A DNA stretch of 64,000 bases, from assembly GCF_024347675.1 (NCBI RefSeq), contig NZ_AP024882.1:1-64000 (forward strand), written 5' to 3'. The translations under genes and the position numbers were made by a program. The notes under the pieces were generated by a model. The model worked only from the letters and a program-made list of their open reading frames with translations, made no database searches and was not told the DNA's origin. Shown here one piece after another: positions 53,118 to 61,764 of this stretch. The first letter of the stretch is position 1. Each line of letters starts with the position of its first letter. Origin of the DNA: Vibrio ishigakensis. Its GTDB lineage: Bacteria; Pseudomonadota; Gammaproteobacteria; Enterobacterales; Vibrionaceae.

Positions 53118-53363
53118 ATGTTCGAAATAATTGCTCAAACGGTGTGGCTTATGCTCGCCATCCTCGGAATGATTAGCGTCGTTCGCGCATTTTATATGTA
53201 TAGGCGTGGCGAATTGTTTGCGCCCGTGTCACAGGTAGCGGTAGTGCCTGCGCGCACTATTGAGGAAGAGGAACAGTTGGTCATCGAAGGCAATATAACC
53301 TTAACTCAGCACTTGCCGGAGCTTTGTGTGGTGCGTCAGCATCAAGAATTCAACTCTAACTAA
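53118..53363 (+). CDS. Small membrane protein, 81 residues
   Basis: Read from ATG 53118 with TAAGG 4 bases before it; a longer frame to 53016 would start inside the previous terminator. One hydrophobic helix (residues 5-22, AQTVWLMLAILGMISVV) is followed by a basic stop-transfer RAFYMYRRGE and a mostly acidic soluble part (TIEEEEQLVIEG). No known domain. It precedes the SLC13 gene by about 100 bases. Confidence 0.65.
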   Translation: MFEIIAQTVWLMLAILGMISVVRAFYMYRRGELFAPVSQVAVVPARTIEEEEQLVIEGNITLTQHLPELCVVRQHQEFNSN

Positions 53364-53468
53364 GCAAAGCTACTATCACAAAAGTTCCCCTCCTTAGACT
53401 ATGCTAGTTTCATCACCCTAATTAGCACTGGATGCCAAACCCGACTCTTCGGGACTAGCTCATCATTT

Positions 53469-55337
53469 ATGTCTAATGATCAACTGCTTATAGTCGCTCT
53501 GTTGGGCGTGACCATAGTGCTGTTCTTATGGGGTCGATGGCGACACGACATAGTTGCGCTTGGTGCTCTGCTAACCAGTGTCTTTGTTGGCTTGGTTCCT
53601 GCGCAACAGGCGTTCTCTAGTTTTAGTCATCCTGCGGTTGTCACCGTTGCCAGTGTTTTAGTGCTCGGTTACGGGTTGTTTCGCTCTGGCGCGGTAGATA
53701 TTGTCGCCAAACATATCCTGCCTTCTTCAGCAGGTCCCACTCTTAACATCACCATACTGATATTCTTAGCCGCTACCCTATCTGGCTTTATGAACAATGT
53801 CGGCGCCCTTGCGCTGCTGATGCCAATTGCAATTCAACTTGCAGCTAAAAACGATATGCCACCTGGAAAGGTGCTGATGCCTCTGGCATTCGGTTCTATC
53901 TTGGGGGGGATGACAACCTTGATTGGCACACCAACTAACCTAGTGGTTTCTGGGTTCAGAGACTCCAATGGCCTTGGAAGCTTTTCAATGTTCGATTTCA
54001 CCCCAGTGGGGGTGTCAGTTGCTGTGATTGGCCTGTTATTTATCGGGCTATTTGGCTGGCGCATTGTGCCGATACGTAAACAATCCTCATCCGGCAGTTT
54101 CGATACCGGTACCTACTTCTGTGAGGTTCGAATCGTTCCGGGAAGCATAGCTGAAAAGAAGAACCTACTGCAGGTTTCAAAGATATTGGATGAATCGGAT
54201 GCTCAGGTGATAGGGATCATCCGTGGTGATACTAGGCTTGCCACTCGCAATCGTAGAAGACTATTGATCGCCTACGATATCTTGATCATAGAGATCGAGC
54301 CTGAATCACTTCCAAAGGCACTGCGCAGCCTAGGGCTCAAACTAGAAGAAGCTGTCGGCACTGACAACACTGAACCTGAAGAGAACGAAACGACAGAAGA
54401 AGTTGTCGAGAATATAGAGAGTGACGAAGCAGAAGAAGGTCAGCCTGAGAAAGATCCCGAGCCCGAAAGCAGTAAACCTGAAGAGATAGTAGTACAAGAA
54501 GTGGTAGTAGTGCCTGCAACGTCCTTAGTGGAGCGCACCGCTACAGATATCGACCTTCCCGCACGCTACGACGTCAACCTTCTGGCCATATCCCGACAAG
54601 GTAGACGCTCAATCAAACGCCTGCGCTACACCAAGTTTAACGAAGGTGATGTACTGCTTTTGCAGGGAGACCCTGAATCTATTGCAAGATTCTGCTCCGA
54701 TTTTGGTTGTCTGCCCCTAGCCCCGCGAGACATACAGGTTCCCCAAAAAGGCGAAGCACTAAAAGCTGCAGTCATCATGTTTCTGGCACTGCTTGTTGTG
54801 ACCTTTGGTCTCTTCCCACCTGAGATAGCTTTTGTGTCTGCTGCCCTAGCCTTTGCACTGTTTAAAATAGTGCCGCTACGCTCTATTTACACCTCAATAG
54901 ATTGGCCAGTTGTGGTTCTTCTAGCGGCTCTATTCCCTGTAGCTAATGCAATGTACACTACCGGTGCGGCAGACATCGTGGCCAGTTTTCTTATAAACAA
55001 TATTGCTCAAAATGAGCCAGTGTTGGCTTTAGCATTGCTACTCGTGGTCACCATGTTCTTATCTGACCTGATGAACAATGTAGCAACGGCCGCTGTAATG
55101 TGTCCGATTGGTATAAGTACAGCAAGTCAGTTGGGCGTGAGCCCCGACGCCTTCTTAATGGCCATTGCAATAGGGGCATCTTGCGCCTTCCTAACCCCAA
55201 TCGGTCACCAGAACAACACCCTGATATTGGGTCCCGGCGGATTCCATTTCAGTGATTATTGGAAGCTAGGTCTTCTATTGGAAATTATCGTAATTGCTGT
55301 GAGTGTGCCCATGCTGCTCTGGGTGTGGCCGCTTTAA
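53469..55337 (+). CDS. SLC13/DASS-type permease with split RCK_C region and acidic linker
   Basis: 622 residues. An N-terminal set of about six helices with SGFMNNVGALALLMPIAI is followed by TrkA-C-like (RCK_C) domains at about 215-285 and 360-420, and a second set of helices with DLMNNVATAAVMCPIGIST. The two MNN motifs are the inverted-repeat cores of the transporter. Between the two RCK-like domains lies a Glu/Pro-rich linker of roughly 50 residues. It transports an anion such as a dicarboxylate or sulfate; the substrate is unknown. Confidence 0.85.
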   Translation: MSNDQLLIVALLGVTIVLFLWGRWRHDIVALGALLTSVFVGLVPAQQAFSSFSHPAVVTVASVLVLGYGLFRSGAVDIVAKHILPSSAGPTLNITILIFLAATLSGFMNNVGALALLMPIAIQLAAKNDMPPGKVLMPLAFGSILGGMTTLIGTPTNLVVSGFRDSNGLGSFSMFDFTPVGVSVAVIGLLFIGLFGWRIVPIRKQSSSGSFDTGTYFCEVRIVPGSIAEKKNLLQVSKILDESDAQVIGIIRGDTRLATRNRRRLLIAYDILIIEIEPESLPKALRSLGLKLEEAVGTDNTEPEENETTEEVVENIESDEAEEGQPEKDPEPESSKPEEIVVQEVVVVPATSLVERTATDIDLPARYDVNLLAISRQGRRSIKRLRYTKFNEGDVLLLQGDPESIARFCSDFGCLPLAPRDIQVPQKGEALKAAVIMFLALLVVTFGLFPPEIAFVSAALAFALFKIVPLRSIYTSIDWPVVVLLAALFPVANAMYTTGAADIVASFLINNIAQNEPVLALALLLVVTMFLSDLMNNVATAAVMCPIGISTASQLGVSPDAFLMAIAIGASCAFLTPIGHQNNTLILGPGGFHFSDYWKLGLLLEIIVIAVSVPMLLWVWPL

Positions 55338-55345
55338 CAATGGAA

Positions 55346-55699
55346 TCAGCCTGCTCTCGCGCCATTTGGTATCTCTTTTTCAGGGCACGCCAAGCAAGGT
55401 TGAAGTTTATCCTCATAACCGATATCAAAAAGCATGCCTTGAGACACCTCTCCCGCCATTTTTCGCTCCGGCAAATTCACCACAAACAGAGCTTGCTTAC
55501 CTTCGATCTCTTTTGGGTTCTCTCGCTCTTGTTTTATGCCAGCTAGGATAGAGCGAGTATGGTCACCAAAGTCCACTGTGAACTTCATTAGTTTGTCTGA
55601 CTTAGCTACCTCACTCACTTCAAGGATCAAACCTACACGGATATCTACCTTGGCGAAATCATCAAAGCTGATTTCTTCTTTTATCGGGGCGCATTTCAT
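55346..55699 (-). CDS. tRNA-binding (EMAP/CsaA-type) protein
   Basis: 117 residues from ATG 55699; a second ATG two codons earlier is ambiguous, but AAGGA sits 6 bases from the inner one. The OB-fold pattern is that of MetG C-terminal or CsaA domains (FDDFAKVDIRVGLILEV..., LPERKMAGEVSQGMLF, IPNGARAG). It binds tRNA or acts as a chaperone. The stop is 8 bases from the converging SLC13 stop, with no terminator between. Confidence 0.88.
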   Translation of the reverse strand: MKCAPIKEEISFDDFAKVDIRVGLILEVSEVAKSDKLMKFTVDFGDHTRSILAGIKQERENPKEIEGKQALFVVNLPERKMAGEVSQGMLFDIGYEDKLQPCLACPEKEIPNGARAG

Positions 55700-55838
55700 A
55701 TTCATTCCTTTTTGAAGCCTTAGAGATTAAAAACCACATTAATTCAACTAGTTACTCCATTGAATGCTAGCAAGTTCGATAGAGAAATACTTTTAGCTAC
55801 TCGACTGTTTTTCATTTCTCTCTATCGCCTACAATTTA

Positions 55839-55858
55839 AGATATGTTATAACATATCT
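55839..55858. promoter_or_regulatory. Zur-like box upstream of DUF1826
   Basis: The perfect 20-base palindrome AGATATGTTATAACATATCT contains the TGTTATAACA core of Zur sites in gammaproteobacteria. It lies 29 bases before the DUF1826 start, where binding would block transcription. Confidence 0.8.
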
Positions 55859-55887
55859 ATAACAACCGCTCACACTAGGAAAATAAA

Positions 55888-56565
55888 ATGACCAACCTAG
55901 CAACTACTGAGCAAGTGCTCGACACTGACCTCACTGAGAATTCTACGTTCGCTATCGGGGAGAGCCCGGCAACACTGTCTGATATCTACAAAGAAGGAAC
56001 GAACATCGCAGTCTGGAAGCGCCCTGTACACTCTGAACTGGAGAGCGCGGTTGATGAATTTCTGGCAGCCAACCCAAGCTTCGAAAAATCGTTAGTGGTG
56101 ACTCCAGATGAGTTAGCTGAAGAGCTTATTAAGGTGAGCAATGGCACTGCGCCCAAGCCGCTGGTTCAAGATATCGAGCTATTGGTAGAGATGTTCAGTT
56201 GCTTGTTTGAGCTTAAAAAAGTGGGCGTGAGATTAACCTCTCTGGACGTTGCTATGTGTCCGCGTTTCCACGTTGACCATGTTCCGTGTCGATTAGTCAG
56301 CACCTATCACGGCGTAGCCACAGAGTGGTTGGCGCACACAGATGTAGACCGAACTAAACTGGGTCATGGCAGCAAGGGCTTATCCGACGCTCAATCTGGT
56401 CTGTATCCAAATCCAGATTGTGTAAAGCAACTCTCAACCGGTGATGTCGCGCTACTAAAAGGGGAAAGCTGGCTAGGGAATACCGAAGGTGGGTTGGTTC
56501 ATCGCTCACCAGGCGTACCGAGTGGTCAACAACGACTTCTACTTACATTAGATTTCTACGACTAA
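55888..56565 (+). CDS. DUF1826 protein, probably zinc-repressed
   Basis: 225 residues, soluble. I recognise the DUF1826 pattern (CPRFHVDHVPCRLVSTYHG, LLKGESWLGNTEGGLVHRSPG, RLLLTLDF). H128, D130 and a later H205, with R216 on the next strand, resemble the HxD...H...R arrangement of Fe(II)/2-oxoglutarate double-stranded beta-helix enzymes; this is inference. The Zur-like box predicts induction under zinc starvation. In other bacteria DUF1826 is linked with zinc-responsive COG0523 GTPase genes; none is in this window. Confidence 0.85.
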   Translation: MTNLATTEQVLDTDLTENSTFAIGESPATLSDIYKEGTNIAVWKRPVHSELESAVDEFLAANPSFEKSLVVTPDELAEELIKVSNGTAPKPLVQDIELLVEMFSCLFELKKVGVRLTSLDVAMCPRFHVDHVPCRLVSTYHGVATEWLAHTDVDRTKLGHGSKGLSDAQSGLYPNPDCVKQLSTGDVALLKGESWLGNTEGGLVHRSPGVPSGQQRLLLTLDFYD

Positions 56566-56597
56566 AATTCGCTGATCGGGGCTTTCAGTGAGCCCCG

Positions 56598-57494
56598 TTA
56601 TCCAAGATCGACCTCAGAGAGATAATCAATAAACGCCCTTACACTCTGTGGCATATAGTCTCTTGAAGTGAAATACAAATAGACTGGAAGTTGTGGCCCC
56701 CAATACGACTCGAGTATGGGCACAACCTCGCCACTTTTTAGCTCTTTTTGAATCATCCATTCCGCCAGCCCAACTATTCCCCAGTTCGCCATCAACATAG
56801 ACTTGGCAGCAATAAAGCTATCCACTGTGATATCACCCTGGGGCGTAAACAGCACAGCTTCATCTTGATGATGGAGACTGATGCTACGAACCTTGCCAGT
56901 TTCTAAAGAGCGGATAGGCAAACAGCGAAAGCCGTTTAACTCCTCTGGTGTCTTAGGCGCTCCATTCGTTTCAACAAATCTCTTCGATGCATACAGACCT
57001 ATGTTGCTGGCAAATAGCCGCCGAGCAATAAGTCTCGAGTCCTGATTGATGTCGGTGCCTATCCCAATATCAAATCCATTAGCAACCAGGTCCACTCTCG
57101 CATCACTAAAGTGCAGATCAAACTGAACGCTCGGATAAAGCTCATTGAATGCCATGATATGCGGAAGAATGGTATCCACGCCCAGAGAGGTACTTGGTAG
57201 ATTTATCTTAATAATACCCGTGAGCTCTTTGTTGCTCTCTTGGCTAGAGCTGATGGCAGAGAAAATGGTGCCTATTGCAGGTTGGAGTTCAATGAGAAGC
57301 GTCTTACCCACTGAGGTCAAACTAAGCGAATGGGAGGAGCGATGAAACAGCTTAAGCTTCCACTCATCCTCAAGTTTATTAATTGCCTTACTTACTGCTG
57401 GGGTTGAGATACCTAGGTTTCGAGCCGCTGCTGAGAAGTTTTGCTCCTTAGCGACTTCAATGAAAATAGGTAATTGGCTTGGCAGAGATCTCAT
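56598..57494 (-). CDS. LysR-family regulator, divergent from SMP-30-like gene
   Basis: 298 residues with HTH (NFSAAARNLGISTPAVSKAINKLEDEW) and a substrate domain of the CrgA/AaeR-like kind (INLPSTSLGVDTILPHIMAF, DIGIGTDI). It is divergent from the gene at 57594, with a 99-base gap, and probably controls it. Effector unknown. Confidence 0.9.
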   Translation of the reverse strand: MRSLPSQLPIFIEVAKEQNFSAAARNLGISTPAVSKAINKLEDEWKLKLFHRSSHSLSLTSVGKTLLIELQPAIGTIFSAISSSQESNKELTGIIKINLPSTSLGVDTILPHIMAFNELYPSVQFDLHFSDARVDLVANGFDIGIGTDINQDSRLIARRLFASNIGLYASKRFVETNGAPKTPEELNGFRCLPIRSLETGKVRSISLHHQDEAVLFTPQGDITVDSFIAAKSMLMANWGIVGLAEWMIQKELKSGEVVPILESYWGPQLPVYLYFTSRDYMPQSVRAFIDYLSEVDLG

Positions 57495-57593
57495 AAACTT
57501 TTGGTTAAAGTCACTATGGCTTTTGGCTTATAGATGGTTAATAAAACTTAATCTAGTATCTCTATCAACGCAAACAAGCAACGAGATAATGAT

Positions 57594-58520
57594 ATGTTTA
57601 AGCAAGCAATGACCACCCTACTTCTCTCTGCTGCTATTATTAGCACCCCTGTTTTCGCTGATAACAATCAAGCAAGTGATGTAAATATTGATTCAGTAAT
57701 CTCTATGCCGGTGGGACACTTCTTCGAAAACCTCACCTATCTCAACGACCAAGAGCTGATCACCTCAGATTACACAGGTCAGTCTCTATATAAATATAAT
57801 GAGCAAGGCTTGGCATCACTATGGGCAAAGGTAGACGGTCACCCGGTATCTATCCGCTTTGATGAAAAGGGACAAGGGCTTCTTGCTGTGCATGAAATGT
57901 CTATCCTTGAGGGCGCAGATTTTGTAAATCATATGGCGCTATACAAGGTATCGAACGAAGGTAAACTCACTCGCTTGATGGGATTAGATACGCCTGCGTT
58001 TCTAAATGGCATGGTTTACCTTGGCGAGCAGCAATACCTAATTTCAGATGCGGCAAACGGCAAGATCTATCGATTTGATATGGCGAGCAATGAACTCTCA
58101 ACATGGTTTGAAGATGAGCTCCTGCAGCCATTGAAAGATCGCCCAGGATTACCAGGCATTAACGGTATGCAGCTATACAAAGGTGCGATTTACTTCACCA
58201 ACTCAGCGCAGCAACTGCTAGGTAAGATAAATATTGATGGCAATCAAGCTACCAAACTTGAGACGGTAGAGAAAGGCATTCAGGCGGATGACTTTATTAT
58301 CGACGAGCAAGGCACGTGGTTTATCACCACTCACCACCACGAGATCATCAAGTACACTGCAGACAAAGAGAAATCTGTTGTGTTAAACCACGGTGTCGAG
58401 GGCAGCACTGCAATCCAAATAAGTAACCAAGACCCAGGCTACTTCTATATCACTAACGATGGCGGTCTACTATTTGGTGGCACCGACCACCCTGGTCTTC
58501 ACAAGGTGCAACTTAAATAA
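57594..58520 (+). CDS. Exported SMP-30/gluconolactonase-like beta-propeller
   Basis: 308 residues with a signal peptide (PVFA-D near 22). The repeated beta-blade pattern (VISMPVGHFFENLTYLND, HPVSIRFDEKGQGLLAVHE, LNGMVYLGEQQYLISDAANGKIYRFD, INGMQLYKGAIYFTNS) fits a six-bladed SMP-30/lactonase fold in the periplasm. The catalytic residues cannot be confirmed. Regulated probably by the divergent LysR gene. Confidence 0.82.
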   Translation: MFKQAMTTLLLSAAIISTPVFADNNQASDVNIDSVISMPVGHFFENLTYLNDQELITSDYTGQSLYKYNEQGLASLWAKVDGHPVSIRFDEKGQGLLAVHEMSILEGADFVNHMALYKVSNEGKLTRLMGLDTPAFLNGMVYLGEQQYLISDAANGKIYRFDMASNELSTWFEDELLQPLKDRPGLPGINGMQLYKGAIYFTNSAQQLLGKINIDGNQATKLETVEKGIQADDFIIDEQGTWFITTHHHEIIKYTADKEKSVVLNHGVEGSTAIQISNQDPGYFYITNDGGLLFGGTDHPGLHKVQLK

Positions 58521-58526
58521 TTAGGT

Positions 58527-58943
58527 CTAGAACTCACGGTTCATCTTGGTTAACGCTGAGATGAGCCTTTCTTGTTCCTCAGACTCAATATTTCGAGTCA
58601 GGTCTTTAACTAAATCCAAATGAAGCTGATTATGATGGCGATGGATCTCTTCCCCTTTATCGGTAAGAGATACCACAATCGCTCGTCGGTCGGTTGGATG
58701 GGGCAAGCGCTCAATTAGGTCAGCCGACACTAGCTTATCCACCTGCACCGTTAAGGTGCCTGTGGTAATACTGAGCTTATCCGCCAACTCTTTCATCCTC
58801 ATGGCGCCATGCACTCCCAGCACTTCTATGGTGTGCACTTGGGCTAGAGAGTAGCCTGTCTCACGAACAACAGACTGCTCCCAAGACGACATCTTGTCAT
58901 AAAATTCTGTAAGTAGCTGATTTAACTGCTCTATGTTTCGCAT
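58527..58943 (-). CDS. MarR-family regulator of the CDF metal exporter
   Basis: 138 residues with a winged helix (MRMKELADKLSITTGTLTVQVDKLVSADLIERLPHPTDRRAIVVSLT). It overlaps the end of the CDF gene by 13 bases, so it is co-transcribed and would autoregulate. Two palindromes TTTGAC..TCAAA upstream of the CDF gene are its likely operators. Confidence 0.88.
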   Translation of the reverse strand: MRNIEQLNQLLTEFYDKMSSWEQSVVRETGYSLAQVHTIEVLGVHGAMRMKELADKLSITTGTLTVQVDKLVSADLIERLPHPTDRRAIVVSLTDKGEEIHRHHNQLHLDLVKDLTRNIESEEQERLISALTKMNREF

Positions 58944-59836
58944 GCTGATGAATGTACCTCGAGTGTAAGGTGATGGATCTTATCAAACTTTGCCAGCTTC
59001 TGCTTATACTCAGACACACTAATGTCGCTGTCTGAGACCAAGGTAATGGCTGCCGAATAATGATGACCACTTACCTTCCATACGTGCAGATCAGTAACCT
59101 CAGCATCAGCTGCTAACTCTTGCCTAATGGCCGCACGATACTCCTGCTCAATACTCTCGTCTAACAAGATAGGGCTGGTCTGTTTCAGCAGGTTAAAGGT
59201 CCATTTTCCGATAACCAAAGCACCGACCATACCCATGATGGCATCCAGCCAGTTCCATCCGTAGAACTTGCCAAATAACAGCGCGACGATAGCCAGCAAC
59301 GAAGTAAGCGTATCTGCCAGCACATGCATATACGCTGCTCTTAAATTGTGATCGTGATGATGGTGGTGATGATCTTCATGGTCATCATGATGGTGATGAT
59401 CACCAAGCAAAAACATACTCGCCAGATTCACAGCCAGCCCAATGCACGCCACCAGTATCGCTTCATTGAAGCGAATGGTCTCTGGGTTAAACAAACGAAA
59501 TGCAGACTCTACAAACATCAGCAAGGCGACGATTCCAAGGGCGATGGCACTGGTGTATCCACCAAGCACACTGACCTTACCGGTTCCAAATGAGAACCTA
59601 TCATCGTCCTGGTGGTTCTTTGCATAGCGATAAGCAAACAAGGTTATACAAAATGCGGCGGCGTGGGTGCCCATATGCCAACCATCGGCGAGCAGTGCCA
59701 TAGAGCCGTAGGCAATACCTGCCGATATCTCCACCACCATGGTAGTAACAGTAAGCAAGAGCACGTAAAAAGTGCGTTTTTCACCGTGATGATTATGCCC
59801 AGAAAAATTATGTGAATGGGAAAGAGAAGAGTCCAT
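58931..59836 (-). CDS. Cation diffusion facilitator, DmeF-like, with His-rich loop
   Basis: 301 residues, six helices and a C-terminal cytoplasmic domain (TDLHVWKVSGHHYSAAITLV). The N-terminus is His-rich and a loop at about 147-163 is almost all His and Asp (HHHHDDHEDHHHHHHDH). Metal-site residues in the helices are DGWHMGTH (H54, H58) and MHVLADTL (H171, D175); H58 replaces the Asp common in zinc CDFs, as in DmeF-type Ni/Co exporters. It expels a divalent metal by proton antiport. Regulated by the MarR gene behind it. Confidence 0.88.
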   Translation of the reverse strand: MDSSLSHSHNFSGHNHHGEKRTFYVLLLTVTTMVVEISAGIAYGSMALLADGWHMGTHAAAFCITLFAYRYAKNHQDDDRFSFGTGKVSVLGGYTSAIALGIVALLMFVESAFRLFNPETIRFNEAILVACIGLAVNLASMFLLGDHHHHDDHEDHHHHHHDHNLRAAYMHVLADTLTSLLAIVALLFGKFYGWNWLDAIMGMVGALVIGKWTFNLLKQTSPILLDESIEQEYRAAIRQELAADAEVTDLHVWKVSGHHYSAAITLVSDSDISVSEYKQKLAKFDKIHHLTLEVHSSACET

Positions 59837-59850
59837 CTTAAGTTACTCAT

Positions 59851-59869
59851 TTAGTTTGACTGTCAAAAT
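59851..59869. promoter_or_regulatory. MarR operator copy A
   Basis: TTAGTTTGACTGTCAAAAT contains the palindrome TTTGAC-T-GTCAAA. It lies 15 bases upstream of the CDF start. Copy B, with nearly the same sequence, is 32 bases further upstream. Confidence 0.75.
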
Positions 59870-59882
59870 ATCTAATCTAAAT

Positions 59883-59901
59883 TTAGTTTGACCATCAAAT
59901 T
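59883..59901. promoter_or_regulatory. MarR operator copy B
   Basis: TTAGTTTGACCATCAAATT, with TTTGA-CCA-TCAAA, repeats copy A at a distance of 32 bases, about three helical turns. Both sites would overlap the promoter of the CDF-MarR operon. Confidence 0.72.
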
Positions 59902-59999
59902 AAGTCAACGCATGATTCATTTTTGTTTTGAGATAGAGAAATAAGCCATTGAAAACGCTAAGCTAATCTCTATAGATTCAAAGATAGAGACACTGACTT

Positions 60000-60320
60000 A
60001 TGAAAAAGATTATCTTCTTCGTGCCAGTTGAAGACGCAGAGAGCGTTAAAGAGGCAGTATTTGACGCAGGTGCCGGCAAGATTGGTGACTACGATAGGTG
60101 CTGTTTTGAAACCCAAGGCACAGGACAATTTCGTCCCCTAGCCGGAGCTAACCCACACCTCGGTTCTCATGGAGAATTAGAAAAGGTAAACGAACTCAAA
60201 GTAGAGCTGGTGTGTGATGACAAGTATGCAAAACAAAGCACTCAAGCACTTCTGGATGCTCACCCTTATGAAGAGGTGGCGTTTGAGGTGTATGACATTT
60301 TAGATTGGACGACGCTTTAA
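60000..60320 (+). CDS. NIF3/YqfO-like small protein
   Basis: 106 residues, the stand-alone form of the CutA-like insert of NIF3 (YqfO) proteins: KIIFFVPVEDAESVKEAVFDAGAGKIGDYDRCCFETQGTGQF and HPYEEVAFEVYDI. The HPYEE motif and trimeric fold are typical. The function is unknown. It is followed 4 bases later by the converging LysR gene end. Confidence 0.9.
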   Translation: MKKIIFFVPVEDAESVKEAVFDAGAGKIGDYDRCCFETQGTGQFRPLAGANPHLGSHGELEKVNELKVELVCDDKYAKQSTQALLDAHPYEEVAFEVYDILDWTTL

Positions 60321-60324
60321 CCTC

Positions 60325-61233
60325 CTAGGCAATATCGACTTCCGCAAGGGAAGCAATGATGGCACTCCTCAACCATTGATGTCCTTGGTCCCTCTTTTGC
60401 GATTGATGCCATGTCATATAGACTGGGACCTTTTGCGTCTCAAACGGGAGTGCAAATAGATTTAGATCAAACTTGTCTGCCATCTTGAGCGCATGCCACT
60501 TGCTGGTCACACACAGCCAATCCGTTTCTGAGGCGAGCATAAGCGCCGTCACCGTCGAACCAGTAGAGTAAGCAATCTTTCTTGGAGGCAGGTTAGCGTC
60601 AACCGCAACCGAGTCTAGTGTATTGGTATTTTGACGCTGAGTACGCCAAAGCAAGTGCGACTCTCGCATGAAATCCTCTTTGGTTAGCACATCTTGGATG
60701 CGTGGGTGAGACTTACTCACCGTCACCACCAACTCTTGCTCAAGCAGCAATTGATTGTGATATCCATGATCTTTCAGTGGTACCGTCGCCAAAATCACGT
60801 CTACTCGGCGTCTTCTGAGGTCTTCTTGACGATCCTGCTCATTAAGATGCTCGATGTCCGCTTGAATAGAAACATGCGGCGCGTGCTTTTGCTTGTATCG
60901 TTTAAGTGATGGAACCAAAAGTAAGTCTATGTCTTTATGGCTAGATACTCTAAAGGTACGTTGACTGCTCATTGGGTCAAAGGTCTCTCGAGATTCCGCG
61001 CCATCGATTAGCAAGCTCAAAGGTTCTTGAATATCGGCGTGAAGCTCAACAGCAAAATTGGTAGGAACAATTCCTCTTCCCTGACGTACAAACAGGGGGT
61101 CCTGATACTGCTCTCTCAGACGATTTAGGGCATGACTGACCGCCGGTGCAGTTATGTTCAGCGCTAGCGCCGCCTCATTAACACTCTGTGTTTTCATCAC
61201 CGCATCAAAGGTTTTAAGAAGATTCAGATCCAT
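60325..61233 (-). CDS. LysR-family regulator, divergent from yiaW/yiaV-like genes
   Basis: 302 residues, HTH (SVNEAALALNITAPAVSHALNRLREQYQDPLFVRQGRGIVP), NodD/LeuO-like subgroup with an effector domain from about 90. It is divergent from the DUF3302-HlyD pair (206-base gap) and probably regulates it. Confidence 0.9.
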   Translation of the reverse strand: MDLNLLKTFDAVMKTQSVNEAALALNITAPAVSHALNRLREQYQDPLFVRQGRGIVPTNFAVELHADIQEPLSLLIDGAESRETFDPMSSQRTFRVSSHKDIDLLLVPSLKRYKQKHAPHVSIQADIEHLNEQDRQEDLRRRRVDVILATVPLKDHGYHNQLLLEQELVVTVSKSHPRIQDVLTKEDFMRESHLLWRTQRQNTNTLDSVAVDANLPPRKIAYSTGSTVTALMLASETDWLCVTSKWHALKMADKFDLNLFALPFETQKVPVYMTWHQSQKRDQGHQWLRSAIIASLAEVDIA

Positions 61234-61439
61234 ACACTATCTCATTGATATTCATACATTAAACATAGTCTACCCAATTCAAAGCGGTGACTATTAAATA
61301 TTGGTTAATCCAGATTGAAACAGACTTCAATAGTCCCCTCCACTGACCACGATTACTATTTACAGCAAAGGAAACCCACCAAGGAAATTAAGTGGTAGTT
61401 CCCGCCACTAAAGGTCATCAAACTAATAAAGGGGGTTCT

Positions 61440-61760
61440 ATGAATCCGTTTCTAGATTACCTATCACTGGGAATCCTATTTCTGGTTTTAATCATATTCA
61501 TCTATGGGTTGATACTGCTGCACGACATCCCCTATGAAATCGCCAAAAAGCGGAATCATCCCCACTCTGAGGCTATCCATGTCGCTGGCTGGATCAGTCT
61601 GTTCTTTATGCATGTTTTATGGCCGCTGCTCTGGGTATGGGCAAGCATGTATGACAAAGATAAACCGCAATGGCTGGGTAGCGAATCAACCGTTTCAAAA
61701 GATGAATATCAGGCCCTACTAAAACGTATTTCACAACTCGAAAAGACCGCACAGGAGTAG
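61440..61760 (+). CDS. DUF3302 membrane protein (YiaW-like)
   Basis: 106 residues from ATG 61440, with GGGGG 6 bases upstream; an open frame from a GTG at 61392 is less likely. Two helices (about 6-26 and 46-66, then WASMYD) and a coiled C-terminal end. It matches DUF3302 (YiaW), always paired with a HlyD-like YiaV protein; here YiaV follows 4 bases later. Confidence 0.88.
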   Translation: MNPFLDYLSLGILFLVLIIFIYGLILLHDIPYEIAKKRNHPHSEAIHVAGWISLFFMHVLWPLLWVWASMYDKDKPQWLGSESTVSKDEYQALLKRISQLEKTAQE

Positions 61761-61764
61761 CACT

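Noticed and set aside
59348..59593. Plus-strand open frame rich in Met/Val/Ile
   Set aside because: It is the antisense reading of the His/Asp-rich loop codons of the CDF gene, not a real protein.
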